From the NCBI RefSeq assembly GCF_003390325.1, contig NZ_QUOK01000003.1:310001-374000 (forward strand): DNA of 64,000 bases, in the 5' to 3' direction. Position numbers and translations under genes: made by a program. Shown here piece after piece: positions 1-8,345 of this stretch (positions are counted from its first letter, which is position 1; each line of letters opens with the position of its first letter). The DNA comes from Rhodohalobacter sp. SW132 (GTDB lineage Bacteria > Bacteroidota > Rhodothermia > Balneolales > Balneolaceae). The notes below the pieces were generated by a model that saw only the letters and a program-made list of their open reading frames with translations, was not told the DNA's origin and ran no database searches.

Positions 1-6
1 AATTCA

Positions 7-97
7 CCACGAAGCCACGAGGGCTCGAAGATTCACGAAGTGGATTCAATGATTTTTAAACTTCGTGTACCCTCGTGGCTTTGCGTCTTCGTGGTAA
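7..97. repeat. Imperfect inverted repeat of the dispersed TTCGTG family
   Basis: The left arm (about 7-23, CCACGAAGCCACGAGGG) pairs imperfectly with the right arm (about 69-97, CCCTCGTGGCTTTGCGTC and following bases). The same TTCGTG-rich wording recurs near 52720-52755, 57190-57233 and 62757-62797. It lies downstream of the thiolase gene, contains no ORF, and is probably a degenerate dispersed repeat. Confidence 0.6.
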
Positions 98-171
98 AAA
101 TAAATGGCCGATATCTTTGATTAAGTTTTTGCTCACAGCCTCATAAGAGGGGGATTTTTAACGATTCAATA

Positions 172-1377
172 CTACATCCTCTCAAAAATTCCGGCTGCCC
201 CCATGCCTCCGCCCACGCACATCGTCACCATACCGTATTGTTTATCCAGACGCTTGAGGTCGTGCAGGATCTGCGTTGTGAGTTTCGCACCTGTGCAGCC
301 GAGCGGATGTCCCATCGCGATCGCACCGCCGTTGATATTTACTTTATCGGGATTCAGATCGGCCTGACGAATCACCGCAAGAGCCTGGGCGGAAAATGCC
401 TCATTCAGTTCAATCAGGTCGATATTTTCCAGATCCAACCCGGTCTGTTTTAACACTTTCGGGATCGCTTCTACCGGCCCGATTCCCATCAGTTCGGGAG
501 CCACTCCTGCGACGGAAAATCCATGGTATTTTGCAATCGGCTTCAATCCAAGGTCATTTGCTTTCGAGCGGGTCATCACCATCACCCCAGCTGCCGCATC
601 GTTCATTTGTGATGCGTTACCGGCCGTAACCGTGCCGCCCTGCTTAAACACTGCCCGAAGTCCGCTCAGCGCTTCAAAACTGGAATCCTTTCGCGGGCCT
701 TCGTCTTTGTTAAATGTAAATCTGTCATTCTCCATTTCACCGGAAGCGGTGACATATTTATGCTCCACCTCAACCGGTGTGATCTGCTCATCAAAATATC
801 CGTTTTCCCAAGCATTTACCGCTTTCTCGTGACTCTTCAAAGCAAACTGATCCTGATCATTGCGGCTCACATCATATTTTTCCGCAACATTTTCAGCCGT
901 CAGTCCCATGGTGATGTACACCTCTGGGCGATCTTCGGCAAGTTTTGGATTCGGTTGAAATGAGAGTCCTCCCATTGGAACCAGGCTCATACTTTCTGCA
1001 CCTCCCGCGATAATAATCTCCGCCCCTCCGGCAAGTATTCGTTCAGCCGCCATCGCGATCGTCTGGAGTCCGGATGAGCAGAATCGGTTGACGGTCATGC
1101 CGGGAACAGAATCCGGCAGCCCGCCCAGAAGCGCACTTTGCCGGGCCATATTCATCCCCTGCGAACCTTCGGGGAAGGCACATCCCACAATCACATCATC
1201 AATCATGTGCGGCTCCACCCCGGATGAGTGGTTCAGAAGATCTTTAATCACCTCCCCCATCAGGCTGTCGGGACGCGTAAACCGTAATGACCCTTTATTC
1301 GCTTTACCGCACGCTGTACGTTTAGCGGCAACAATTACAATCTCTTTCTCTGCACTGTTTTTGCTGTGATGATTCAT
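172..1377 (-). CDS. Acetyl-CoA acyltransferase (thiolase)
   Basis: Cytosolic thiolase of 401 aa, the usual family length. It should catalyse thiolytic cleavage of 3-ketoacyl-CoA or condensation of two acyl-CoAs. The active-site Cys is at residue 100 in NRFCSSGLQ. The C-terminal catalytic pair is His357 in GHPLGCTGAK and Cys387 in CVGGGMGAAG. The GGAESMS loop is also present. The protein resembles FadA/AtoB-type enzymes, but the sequence does not settle degradative versus biosynthetic use, so no symbol is given. No beta-oxidation multienzyme gene is adjacent; upstream on the same strand are a phosphodiesterase and an amidase, 168 bp or more away. Family assignment is firm, exact substrate is not. 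Confidence 0.93.
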   Translation of the reverse strand: MNHHSKNSAEKEIVIVAAKRTACGKANKGSLRFTRPDSLMGEVIKDLLNHSSGVEPHMIDDVIVGCAFPEGSQGMNMARQSALLGGLPDSVPGMTVNRFCSSGLQTIAMAAERILAGGAEIIIAGGAESMSLVPMGGLSFQPNPKLAEDRPEVYITMGLTAENVAEKYDVSRNDQDQFALKSHEKAVNAWENGYFDEQITPVEVEHKYVTASGEMENDRFTFNKDEGPRKDSSFEALSGLRAVFKQGGTVTAGNASQMNDAAAGVMVMTRSKANDLGLKPIAKYHGFSVAGVAPELMGIGPVEAIPKVLKQTGLDLENIDLIELNEAFSAQALAVIRQADLNPDKVNINGGAIAMGHPLGCTGAKLTTQILHDLKRLDKQYGMVTMCVGGGMGAAGIFERM

Positions 1378-1545
1378 GATGGATACGTTTTAAAGCTTAA
1401 AATTCAGGGTAGAATAATCGATGGAAACGCTTTTCCAGAATACTAAAAGAATATCAGAAATAGAAAGTCTCTTGGTTGTTGATTTGATTTACATCAAATT
1501 ATTCACAAAATGATGTGTAATTGTAAGTAAGGTATATACCCGGTT

Positions 1546-2424
1546 TCACGGCGCCCTATTCGGATAATCGGTGATGATACCATCCACTCCCAGTTCAAGC
1601 AGACGAATCATCTCCTCGGTTTCGTTGATGGTCCACGGAATGATGGTCATGCCCTTCTCATGAACTTCGGCCACCAGATCAGGGGTTACCAGTTCATAAT
1701 GCGGACTCCAGATTTCGGGCTGATACCCCAGGATCTCCACATACCGATCTATGGTCTGATCTTCCTCATACACCAGCATCGCCTGTACTACATCCGGATC
1801 GATCTCCCGCATAGCGATGAGTGTTGCCGGATCGAATGACTGGATAATCACCCGGTCAAGGATTTCAAGTTCCGCAAGTTCGTCATAAAGAAGACGGGAA
1901 AAATCTTGAGGCTGAGGCCCGTAAACGCCATACCATTCGGGACGGCTTTTTGTCTCGATATTGTAATAAACCGGTTCAAGTCCATTTTCCTCCACGTACT
2001 GTTCAATGGCAATTATAGCGTCCCTCATCAGCGGTTTTGTTGCTTCCATCGGTTCCTGCTCTGGGAATCCGGCATGTCCGCGTTTACCAACATCATATTC
2101 ACGCGTTTCTTCATACGTCATTTCATAAATATTTAACTCCATCTGTTCTTCTTCGGTTACCGATGTTCCATCTGGTTTAGTACTGATGTTGTGATCGAAC
2201 CAGGGCTCATGGGAGATTAGAATCCGGTTATCTCCTGTGACGACGAGATCGAACTCGATGGTGTCCACTCTATAATCGATCGCTTTCAGAAAACTGGGGA
2301 TGGTGTTTTCCGGAAGAAGTCCGCGAGCCCCGCGGTGCCCCTGTAAATCGTAATCGTATGTTATCTCTTCCATGGTGCAGGCAGAAAAAATCAGTAAAGC
2401 GAATAAGGTTAGGAATGCTCGCAT
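1546..2424 (-). CDS. Glycerophosphodiester phosphodiesterase lipoprotein
   Basis: A 292-aa GDPD-family TIM barrel, expected to hydrolyse glycerophosphodiesters to glycerol-3-phosphate and an alcohol. The N-terminus is a lipoprotein signal with lipobox FSAC (Cys16), so the mature protein is probably membrane-anchored. Catalytic and metal residues are visible: His30-Arg31 in GHRGARG, PENT at 39-41, Glu57 and Asp59 in IEFDL, and His72 in ISHEPW. The C-terminal GVDGIITDYP motif is typical. It lies 80 bp downstream of the Nit-type amidase and 168 bp upstream of the thiolase, on the same strand. The Cys16 lipobox confirms the start. Confidence 0.92.
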   Translation of the reverse strand: MRAFLTLFALLIFSACTMEEITYDYDLQGHRGARGLLPENTIPSFLKAIDYRVDTIEFDLVVTGDNRILISHEPWFDHNISTKPDGTSVTEEEQMELNIYEMTYEETREYDVGKRGHAGFPEQEPMEATKPLMRDAIIAIEQYVEENGLEPVYYNIETKSRPEWYGVYGPQPQDFSRLLYDELAELEILDRVIIQSFDPATLIAMREIDPDVVQAMLVYEEDQTIDRYVEILGYQPEIWSPHYELVTPDLVAEVHEKGMTIIPWTINETEEMIRLLELGVDGIITDYPNRAP

Positions 2425-2504
2425 GTTTTGAGTCTTTTGGATTTGGAGTCAACCCGAAAATAGATGATTCTATGTTAACACACGATTAATTTATCGATCA
2501 AAGA

Positions 2505-3314
2505 TCAAACCCTTCGATGCTGCAATGACGGGAGTTTACGCCGTACTTCCCGCAGATCGTCCATTCGTATTTCTGCAGTGATGAAACCCGGTTTTTCGTT
2601 CGCTTCAGCCATTACTCTCCCCCACGGGTCGATGATTATAGAGTGCCCCCAGGTGCACCTCGATTCTCCATGAAGTCCGGCCTGTGCCGGGGCGATCACG
2701 TAACAGGTATTTTCAATTGCACGGGCTCTCAAAAGCACCTCCCAGTGTGCATCGCCGGTGGGCCGGGTAAATGCAGCGGGGACTGTAAGGATTTCGGCAC
2801 CATTTTCTGTCAGTTTTCTGTAAAGTTCAGGAAAACGGATGTCATAACAGATCGAAAAGCCGATTGCCGGCAGATTTTGACTCTTGAACACCACCGGTTC
2901 ACTCTTCCCGGGGCGCACCGTATCCGACTCCCGGTAGATCTCATCTTTTGAAACTTCGACATCAAAAAGGTGGACCTTATCGTACCTGGCGGCTATAGAT
3001 CCATCCGGCAGAAAAAGGGCACTGCGGTTGTAAATTTTACCTCCTCCTGCAGAAGCGGGATATCCTCCGCCAAGGATGGCTACATTCAGGGATGATGACC
3101 ATTCCGGAAGCAAGGTTTCAACGGATTCGGCAATCTCTGCGGAACGTTTCAGTTTCATTTTTTCATCACCGAAAAAGGCAAAATTCTCAGGCAGGCAGAT
3201 GAAAGTTGCCCCCGCATCTGCGGCTTCCTTAACCAAAGATTCGGCCGCCTGCATACTGGCCGCAATATCGGGCTGACTATTAAGCTGAATGGCTGCTGCT
3301 GTTATCGTTTCCAT
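2505..3314 (-). CDS. Carbon-nitrogen hydrolase, Nit1/deaminated-glutathione-amidase type
   Basis: A nitrilase-superfamily amidase. The Glu-Lys-Cys triad is visible as Glu43 (LPENF), Lys113 (YDKVHLFD) and Cys156 (SICYDIRFPELY). The last motif is characteristic of the Nit1/Nit2 branch, which hydrolyses deaminated glutathione and similar omega-amides; this substrate is inferred. The frame is open to 3431, but I place the start at 3314 because METITAAAIQLNS is the usual family N-terminus and the 39 upstream residues look like untranslated sequence. The resulting length of 269 aa fits the family. It is divergent from the OsmC gene. Confidence 0.88.
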   Translation of the reverse strand: METITAAAIQLNSQPDIAASMQAAESLVKEAADAGATFICLPENFAFFGDEKMKLKRSAEIAESVETLLPEWSSSLNVAILGGGYPASAGGGKIYNRSALFLPDGSIAARYDKVHLFDVEVSKDEIYRESDTVRPGKSEPVVFKSQNLPAIGFSICYDIRFPELYRKLTENGAEILTVPAAFTRPTGDAHWEVLLRARAIENTCYVIAPAQAGLHGESRCTWGHSIIIDPWGRVMAEANEKPGFITAEIRMDDLREVRRKLPSLQHRRV

Positions 3315-3531
3315 GTTCTGTTTTGGATTATTTTCATTACTGATGAAGCTTTTTCCGTTTAATGATAACGAAATGTTTGGATGGATGATGAAGAGATGTA
3401 GTAATAAAAGCAGCTGATCATTTATGACCAAAAAAAATCATTCAATAAACAACCTTGTGCATTCCGATTTTCGGTTCATCCTCCCTACCTTTAGCGAAAC
3501 AGATTGAAATCATACAAACTTATCATAACCC

Positions 3532-4044
3532 ATGGATTCCAATAAACTTCGCGAACTTCAGGCTCCGCTAAAATCACAATATAAAGATTCTCCTGAATCT
3601 GCCATCATTACCCTTTCTTCAGAGGGGAAAATCGGAGATGGGATAACCTGCAAGGTCGACACAGGAAAAGCGATGGTAGAAGCGGGACTTCACCCGGCAA
3701 CCGGCGGTGATGGCCTTGCTGCCTGCTCCGGGGACATGCTTCTCGACGCACTTGTTGCGTGCGCGGGTGTGACGCTTAATGCAGTTGCAACAGCAATTGG
3801 GGTTTCGCTTGGCGAAAAAACACACGTTACGGCTGAAGGCGATCTCGATTTCCGGGGAACGCTTGGTGTCTCAAAAGAAGCACCGGTTGGGTTTAAAGAG
3901 ATCCGGCTAACTTTTCATCTCGATACCGACGCGGAACAGGATCAGATCGACTCTCTGATTAAGCTTACCGAACGATACTGCGTGGTTTTTCAGACACTGA
4001 ATGTGAAACCTGAGCTGGTTACGGCGAATAAAGTGATTGGGTGA
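3532..4044 (+). CDS. OsmC/Ohr family peroxiredoxin-like protein
   Basis: A 170-aa OsmC-like protein. Family members reduce organic hydroperoxides using two cysteines. Cys77 (DALVACAGVTLNAVA, start of the long central helix) and Cys150 (RYCVVFQTL) match the two conserved positions; Cys65 is extra. The middle stretch LTFHLDTDAEQDQIDSLIKL is the usual OsmC helix region. It is the only plus-strand gene in this part and is divergent from the Nit amidase. Its stop lies 6 bp before the first REP-like palindrome, a typical REP position at a gene 3' end. Confidence 0.85.
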   Translation: MDSNKLRELQAPLKSQYKDSPESAIITLSSEGKIGDGITCKVDTGKAMVEAGLHPATGGDGLAACSGDMLLDALVACAGVTLNAVATAIGVSLGEKTHVTAEGDLDFRGTLGVSKEAPVGFKEIRLTFHLDTDAEQDQIDSLIKLTERYCVVFQTLNVKPELVTANKVIG

Positions 4045-4050
4045 GCACTT

Positions 4051-4183
4051 AGCGACCTGCAAGACCGCGAACGGTAGTGAGCTGCTGGCAGAGTCGCGAT
4101 CAGATTATGAACGCCTCCACCGGAGATCCACCATTTCACAACTCTGCCAGGTACTCCGCGATGCTTCGTGCTCTTGCAGGTTG
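4051..4183. repeat. Upstream REP-like pair (BIME) of the RAYT locus
   Basis: Two REP-like units face each other. Unit 1 (4051-4098) begins with CCTGCAAGA and ends with CTGGCAGAGT. Unit 2 (4139-4183) begins with ACTCTGCCAG and ends with TCTTGCAGG, the exact reverse complements. The spacer is about 40 bp. The same paired element, with only a few differences, recurs at 4985-5120 on the other side of the transposase. Confidence 0.85.
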
Positions 4184-4194
4184 TTTATTCCATA

Positions 4195-4239
4195 CGACCT
4201 GCAGAGTGGCGAACGGCAGAGAGCCTCCTGGCAGAGTCT
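4195..4239 (+). repeat. Solo REP-like unit
   Basis: A diverged third copy of the direct-orientation unit. It shares GACCTGCA, GCGAACGG and CTGGCAGAGT with unit 1 (4051-4098). It lies about 100 bp before the transposase start and lacks a facing partner. Confidence 0.7.
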
Positions 4240-4336
4240 CAAGCAGTCTTAAAATATCTAAAATCCTCCCTAACTCATTTTTGATTTGAATTAACTTCAC
4301 CATCATTTTATTTTCACATCAACAAGAGAAAATAAA

Positions 4337-4981
4337 ATGGAGAGAAATGTGGAACCACTTGAAGAGGGGCACTTTTATCATATCTACAATCGGGGCGCTG
4401 GTAAAGCTTCAATCTTTTTTACTGACCAAGATTACAATCTGTTTATTGAAAAATATTTCTATTACCTGTATGTGCCAGCAGAGACATTTGCGTGGTGCTT
4501 ACTAAAAAACCATTTTCATTTACTCATTCGTGTTAGAACAACAGAGGAGCAATTTCAGACATTTAAAACACTAAAACCCCACTTTCCTGAGAAATCATTT
4601 TACGGAGATAAATTCAGTTCACCGAAACCTTACTTAGTCTCTCAGCAGCTCAGCCACTTGTTCAATAGCTACACCAAAACCATTAATTTGAAAACAAATA
4701 GAAGTGGAACATTAATAGAGGGAACATTCAAGAGAAAGAAAATTAAGGACGAAGATCATTTTCTTCACATTGCTTGCTATATCCACCGAAATCCAATTCA
4801 TCATGGTATCTCAGCTAACTTTTCAGATTATTCCCATTCATCATACCAACGTATACTTTCAGGTGACCATCCTTTTGTTGAAAGTAAGAATTTAACACAG
4901 CGTTTTGGTGGAATAAACAATTTCATTGAAGCCCACAGTGAGTTTAAACACAAGTTGGGTGATGAGTTTTATTTAGAGTAA
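4337..4981 (+). CDS. REP-associated tyrosine transposase (RAYT, Y1_Tnp / IS200-like domain)
   Basis: A 214-aa Y1 transposase of the HUH endonuclease superfamily, which cuts single-stranded palindromic DNA with a tyrosine nucleophile. The HUH motif is His59-Phe60-His61 in KNHFHLLIRV. The RAYT signatures FNSYTKTIN (candidate nucleophile Tyr112), GTLIEGTFKRK and CYIHRNPI (147-154) follow in order. The gene is intact. It is framed by matching REP-like pairs at 4051-4183 and 4985-5120, plus a solo unit at 4195-4239. That arrangement is the classical REPtron, in which the enzyme acts on its flanking REPs. It sits between the 3' ends of two convergent genes, osmC-like and an RND permease. Confidence 0.93.
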   Translation: MERNVEPLEEGHFYHIYNRGAGKASIFFTDQDYNLFIEKYFYYLYVPAETFAWCLLKNHFHLLIRVRTTEEQFQTFKTLKPHFPEKSFYGDKFSSPKPYLVSQQLSHLFNSYTKTINLKTNRSGTLIEGTFKRKKIKDEDHFLHIACYIHRNPIHHGISANFSDYSHSSYQRILSGDHPFVESKNLTQRFGGINNFIEAHSEFKHKLGDEFYLE

Positions 4982-4984
4982 ACC

Positions 4985-5120
4985 AGCGACCTGCAAGACC
5001 GCGAACGACAGTGAGCTGCTGGCAGAGTCGCGACTGGTTGCTAGGGCTTTATTGGGTTTCATTCCCCAAATCCACAACTCTGCCAGGTACTCCGCTTCGC
5101 TTCGTACTCTTGCAGGTTGT
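4985..5120. repeat. Downstream REP-like pair (BIME) of the RAYT locus
   Basis: The direct unit at 4985-5033 matches 4051-4098 with only two or three differences. The facing unit at 5075-5120 matches 4139-4183. The pair starts 4 bp after the transposase stop and ends 12 bp before the stop codon of the convergent RND permease. Confidence 0.85.
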
Positions 5121-5132
5121 TCGGTCTGCGGG

Positions 5133-8100
5133 TTACTTACTCATCTCATTAAGGCTTTTTTCCACCCATTCGCGGCGCTGTTTGGATATCCCGACAACAA
5201 TGGCGGGAACAACGAACAGGGTAAGTATAGTCGCAAATGTCAATCCGCCAATAACCGAACGGGCGAGCGGACTCCACGTTTCCGCGCCGGCACCGATTTC
5301 AAGAGCCAGGGGAATCATCGAAAAGATGGTGGTTAGTGCGGTGAGTATAATAGGACGCATCCTGCGCTTACACGCCTGCAGAAATGCAACCAGGTACCCT
5401 TTATCTGCGCGGGCAATTTTACCTGTATATTGATGAATGTAATCCACAAGTACAATCCCATTATTCACCACAATACCAACCAGGATGACAATTCCGATAT
5501 AAGCCGGGACACTGAGTGATGTGTTCGTAATAAACAGGAACAACAGCGATCCAAAAAAGGCCAGCGGAACGGTAAACATAATGATAAACGGATCTCGCAG
5601 ATTCTCAAAAAGCGATGCCATCACCATGTAGGTTAACAGCAGGGAAAACATAAATGCAATTAACATTTCACGAGAGCTTTCATCAGCACTTTGCGTAGAT
5701 CCCGTGAAATCGTACCGGTAGCCATCCGGCATAACAATATCATTCTGCAGAATTTCCTGAATTTCTGCCCGGTGCTCCATAAAATCACCCCTCACATTGA
5801 TAGTAAGATCGATATAAACTTCCCGGTCTCTTCGCGATATTCGACTCAAGCCTTGAGTAAGCTGAAAATCACCGACACCGAGAATTGGCACACGAACATC
5901 GTCGGTCTGAAGCACATCAAGCGCGAAAAGATCTTCCCTGTTTTGAAATCGGTCGCGGTCATTTCTAACCTGTATCGGGATTTCTCTCCCTTCCTCCCTG
6001 AAAAATCCGGCACGGGTTCCCCTGGCCTGCGTCCCGAAAGCATTCGCTATTTCGTTCGCACTAACCCCGCCAATCCGGTTGATCCGTTCCCTGTTCAGGG
6101 CATAGTGAAGTTCGGGAGTTGGACGATTTCGGTTGGTTGAAACAGATACCACATTGGGATTCTCTTTCAGTCGCTCTTCAATGCGAACTGAAAATTCCTG
6201 AAGCACATCTACATCAGGCCCGATCAGCGTCAACCGGACTCCCCGGCCACCCCATCCTCGTCCGGTTGGGATACCACCGCCGCCACTTTCCTGCACCTCC
6301 AGGTCTACATCAGGTGTTTCCAGCATCTCCTGAGTCTGCTCAATGATATCCTGAGTAGTGCGTGTTCGCTGCCTGTGGTCAACCAGGAGCACCTTCATTT
6401 CGCCGAGGTTCGACTCACTGCTCCAGCGCTGCCGCCCGATACTTGTAATTACAGTTCGGACCTCATCAAGCTCCAGCAGCTGATCCGTGTAATCCCGGAG
6501 TGATGTAGCCGTGTTATAGAGTTGATTTCCGGCAGGAAATGTTACCCGAACGGTATACTCCCCGCTGTCGCTTTCAGGAAAAAATTCACCCGGAATGGTT
6601 CTGAACAGAAATACAGACCCTATGATAATGCCCACCACAAATAGTGCGACCATATACTTCCGGTTCAAAATCCAGAACAGAATTCGGCCATAATTTTGCT
6701 CCACTGCATGAATTCCGCGAAACATAAAACTCTTGCGGTTAAATTCTTCCCGCTTAAGCATCAGAGATGCCAATACCGGGATAAGGATGATGGATGCCAG
6801 GTAGGAGCTTGTAATGGCAATGGAGATGGTTAAAGCCAAATCACGGGTGATGGTGCCCGTAACACCGCTAACGGCAAGAATTGGCACAAAAACTGCCAGG
6901 GTGGTGAGCGTGGAGCCCAGCAGTGCGCCCGCCACTTCATTGGTTCCTTCCAGGGCGGCCTGCATTCGTTTCTGACCGCTCTCCAGTTTGTTGGCGATAC
7001 TTTCTGATACCACAATGGAGTTATCCACCAGGAGACCGATGGCAAGCGCCAATCCTGTAATGGAGATGATATTCAGACTGATATCGAGAAAATACATCGC
7101 GGCAAAAGTGGCCGTCAGCGAAACGGGGATACTCATAGCTACAACAAACGCGATGCGCCATCCCCCCATAAAAATCAATAAAATTAAAATCACAACGATG
7201 AGAGCAATCAGTGCTGACTGAGCCAGATTGGATACTGAATCCTGGATGAATTGCCCCTCATTGCTCAGTACCTGCAGCGTTACGCTGCCAGGCAGGTTAT
7301 CCTGAAACGCACTGATTTGATAGAGCACTTCCTCGGCTACATCAAGAGTGTTGGCATCCGACTGTTTCTGAATCTCCACCTTCACGCTGTTTCTGCCGTT
7401 AACCTCTTCGAGCGAATTGATATCGGCATAGGTATTTTCAACCCGGGCCACATCGGATACCCGAACGGGGATCCCGTTTTCAGAGATCGTAACGATGGTG
7501 GCTGCAATCTCCTCTATCGATGAGTAGATAGCCTCAGCACGAATGCTATAGCTGACCCTGTCGGCCACAAGGTTTCCAATTGGCTGATTGACATTATTGC
7601 TTTGAATAGCACTGACAACCTGTGACGGAATGATCCTGTGCCGGGCCATAGCGTCGGGATCAAGTGTTACATAGAAATTTCGTTCCAATCCTCCTCTCGT
7701 ATCGGCCGCAGCAACCCCCGGAATTCGCTCCAGGCGTGGTTCAATAAAGTCGATAGAAAGCTGGCGCAGTTCGTCCAGACCCATGGCGCTGGATTCCACA
7801 CTAAGCTCCATGATGGGGGAACTATCCGGATCAAACTGAAAAATCACGGGATCATTCGCTTCTGAGGGAAGCTGGGGACGAATCCGGTCGATTGCCTCAC
7901 GGATTTTCATTTCCGCCTGCTGAATATTGGTGCGCGGATCCATCCTCAGAATGATAAACGCCCCGCCCTGGCGCACATTCGATTCCAGGCTATTGATTCC
8001 CTCAACCCCCATGATGGCGCCCTCAATGGGTTCCACAACCAGGCGCGACATATCATCTGGTGCCACATTCTGGTAATTTACCGATACGGCAAGCACCGGA

Positions 8101-8234
8101 ATATTGAAAGCCGGCATCAGGGTAACTTTCAGGTTAGCCAGTGAAAACAGCCCAAACCCAACAACGATAAGAGACATCATAAACACCGTTACCGGGCGCT
8201 TCAGAATTCGTTCTGTAATCGTAATTTTTTTCAT
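5133..8234 (-). CDS. RND efflux permease (HAE1-like), third gene of the adaptor-RND-RND operon
   Basis: A 1033-aa inner-membrane resistance-nodulation-division permease, full length for the family. TM1 is at about 15-33, followed by two periplasmic porter blocks and the TM2-6 and TM8-12 bundles. In TM4 the relay region reads LLVDNSIVV, with Asp404 followed by Asn405, where AcrB has two Asp. In TM10 it reads IVVNNGIVLVDY, with no Lys where AcrB has Lys940. It lies 111 bp downstream of a second permease, which follows an adaptor by 5 bp. The two permeases may form a heteromeric pump as MdtB and MdtC do; that is inference. Exported substrate is unknown. Confidence 0.92.
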   Translation of the reverse strand: MKKITITERILKRPVTVFMMSLIVVGFGLFSLANLKVTLMPAFNIPVLAVSVNYQNVAPDDMSRLVVEPIEGAIMGVEGINSLESNVRQGGAFIILRMDPRTNIQQAEMKIREAIDRIRPQLPSEANDPVIFQFDPDSSPIMELSVESSAMGLDELRQLSIDFIEPRLERIPGVAAADTRGGLERNFYVTLDPDAMARHRIIPSQVVSAIQSNNVNQPIGNLVADRVSYSIRAEAIYSSIEEIAATIVTISENGIPVRVSDVARVENTYADINSLEEVNGRNSVKVEIQKQSDANTLDVAEEVLYQISAFQDNLPGSVTLQVLSNEGQFIQDSVSNLAQSALIALIVVILILLIFMGGWRIAFVVAMSIPVSLTATFAAMYFLDISLNIISITGLALAIGLLVDNSIVVSESIANKLESGQKRMQAALEGTNEVAGALLGSTLTTLAVFVPILAVSGVTGTITRDLALTISIAITSSYLASIILIPVLASLMLKREEFNRKSFMFRGIHAVEQNYGRILFWILNRKYMVALFVVGIIIGSVFLFRTIPGEFFPESDSGEYTVRVTFPAGNQLYNTATSLRDYTDQLLELDEVRTVITSIGRQRWSSESNLGEMKVLLVDHRQRTRTTQDIIEQTQEMLETPDVDLEVQESGGGGIPTGRGWGGRGVRLTLIGPDVDVLQEFSVRIEERLKENPNVVSVSTNRNRPTPELHYALNRERINRIGGVSANEIANAFGTQARGTRAGFFREEGREIPIQVRNDRDRFQNREDLFALDVLQTDDVRVPILGVGDFQLTQGLSRISRRDREVYIDLTINVRGDFMEHRAEIQEILQNDIVMPDGYRYDFTGSTQSADESSREMLIAFMFSLLLTYMVMASLFENLRDPFIIMFTVPLAFFGSLLFLFITNTSLSVPAYIGIVILVGIVVNNGIVLVDYIHQYTGKIARADKGYLVAFLQACKRRMRPIILTALTTIFSMIPLALEIGAGAETWSPLARSVIGGLTFATILTLFVVPAIVVGISKQRREWVEKSLNEMSK

Positions 8235-8345
8235 ATCCTGTACCGGTTATGTCTATCAGAACTACTTGAGAAATCCACACCTGCCGGGTTTCGCAGGTGC
8301 GCATTTCCTGATATACCTATTGAAGTTGTTGATATTCCGCTGCTT

